Below are positions 7,901 to 8,401 of a DNA stretch of 8,401 nt, one piece after another. Position numbers and translations under genes: made by a program. Positions within the stretch are counted from its first letter, which is position 1; each line of letters starts with the position of its first letter. Location of the stretch: NCBI GenBank assembly GCA_025454075.1, contig JALOPD010000152.1:1-8401 (forward strand), written 5' to 3'. The DNA is from Desulfobacterales bacterium (lineage in GTDB: Bacteria; Desulfobacterota; Desulfobacteria; Desulfobacterales; UBA2174_A). The notes beneath the pieces were generated by a model. It was given only the letters and a program-made list of their open reading frames with translations, was not told the DNA's origin and searched no databases.

Positions 7901-8401
7901 ATGGCAGTCGACCCGCTACCCGGCAAAGAACCGGTCAGCGCCGCCTCGAAGGAGAGAGGGCCGCTTATTCCGGCCTTTCTGAACCCCTTCGGCCGCTTCG
8001 GCATCCAGCTCAACAACACCCTGGGTGCCATGGCGATATTCCTGGCGCGGGCGTTCATCCAGATCTTTCACTGGAAGCAGATCCCCGAGATCGTGAACCA
8101 GGTCTATTTCATCGGCGCCAAGTCGGCGAGCATCGTGGCGCTGGTGGGCTTTTTCACGGGCATGGTGCTCGGCCTGCAGCTGTACTACGTCATGAACAAG
8201 TTCGGCGCGGTCGGGTTCCTGGGGACGGCGGTGGCCCTTTCACTGATCCGGGAGCTGGGCCCCGTGCTGGCGGCGATCATGATCACCGCCCGGGCGGGCT
8301 CGGCCATGACCGCCGAGATCGGGATCCAGCGCATCTCCGAGCAGATCGACGCCCTCACCACCATGCGCATCGACCCGCTCGGCTACCTCATCAGCCCGCG
8401 C
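7901..8401 (+). CDS. mlaE: MlaE/YrbE-family ABC transporter permease (lipid transport), N-terminal part
   Basis: Inner-membrane permease of the Mla-type ABC system that moves phospholipids between inner and outer membranes, working with an ATPase (MlaF) and an MCE-domain protein (MlaD). The first 167 residues are present and the frame is open at the right edge; the family is about 255-270 residues. Diagnostic stretches: FFTGMVLGLQLYYV at 84-97, ALSLIRELGPVLAAIMITARAGSAMTAEIG at 112-141 and ISEQIDALTTMRIDPLGYLISPR at 145-167, which closely follow E. coli MlaE. An amphipathic N-terminal segment lies at about 35-57, with membrane spans near 76-96 and 107-131. The first 25 residues are polar and Pro-rich with no family similarity, so the N-terminus is slightly long. 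The ATG has GGAG nine bases upstream, and no in-frame start precedes it nearby. MlaF and MlaD would be expected to the right, outside the window. Confidence 0.95.
   Translation, partial: MAVDPLPGKEPVSAASKERGPLIPAFLNPFGRFGIQLNNTLGAMAIFLARAFIQIFHWKQIPEIVNQVYFIGAKSASIVALVGFFTGMVLGLQLYYVMNKFGAVGFLGTAVALSLIRELGPVLAAIMITARAGSAMTAEIGIQRISEQIDALTTMRIDPLGYLISPR

Noticed and set aside
7836..7979. Small plus-strand open frame starting at an ATG upstream of mlaE
   Set aside because: It is in a different frame, overlaps the mlaE start, has no ribosome site, and its Arg/Pro/Ser-rich product looks non-coding.

Overview
The window looks like chromosomal DNA from a high-GC, strictly anaerobic diderm bacterium, most likely a member of Desulfobacterota (the former Deltaproteobacteria). 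Three things point there: a tungsten/molybdenum aldehyde:ferredoxin oxidoreductase paired with a four-cluster Fe-S subunit (an anaerobe trait), an MlaE-type lipid-transport permease (which implies an outer membrane), and short intergenic repeats (CGCAAAG units and GAGTRAY heptamers) of a kind I associate with that group. The assignment is an inference, not a measured one.

Layout, left to right. (1) Positions 1-1205, minus strand: a two-gene unit in which a 147-residue ferredoxin-like protein with four [4Fe-4S] motifs is translationally coupled through an ATGA overlap to the N-terminal 255 residues of an AOR-family enzyme that runs off the left edge. (2) Positions 1206-1453: a 248-bp non-coding gap with a 7-bp tandem repeat that runs over the pgi stop codon, a diverged 22-bp direct repeat and a perfect small hairpin. 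(3) Positions 1454-7681, minus strand: a central-carbon operon transcribed in the order gpmA (2,3-BPG-dependent phosphoglycerate mutase), a PGM2-like phosphoglucomutase, pyk (pyruvate kinase), pgi (glucose-6-phosphate isomerase). (4) Positions 7682-7900: a partly AT-rich regulatory region with two sigma70-like promoters facing each other across a perfect 14-bp palindrome. (5) Positions 7901-8401, plus strand: the first 167 codons of mlaE, cut by the right edge.

Together the four glycolytic genes connect glucose-1-P to glucose-6-P, glucose-6-P to fructose-6-P, 3-PG to 2-PG, and PEP to pyruvate. They would serve glycogen or sugar use, or gluconeogenesis apart from the pyruvate kinase step. The AOR/Fe-S pair downstream would oxidise an aldehyde (or reduce an acid) with low-potential electrons. 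Whether it belongs to the same transcript is not clear.

I do not see a wholly new system. The points most worth a second look are the pyruvate kinase, whose active-site residues match the K+-independent class; the face-to-face promoter and palindrome arrangement; a roughly 115-residue C-terminal extension on the phosphoglucomutase; substituted cofactor-contact positions in the AOR; and the heptamer repeat that forms the end of pgi.
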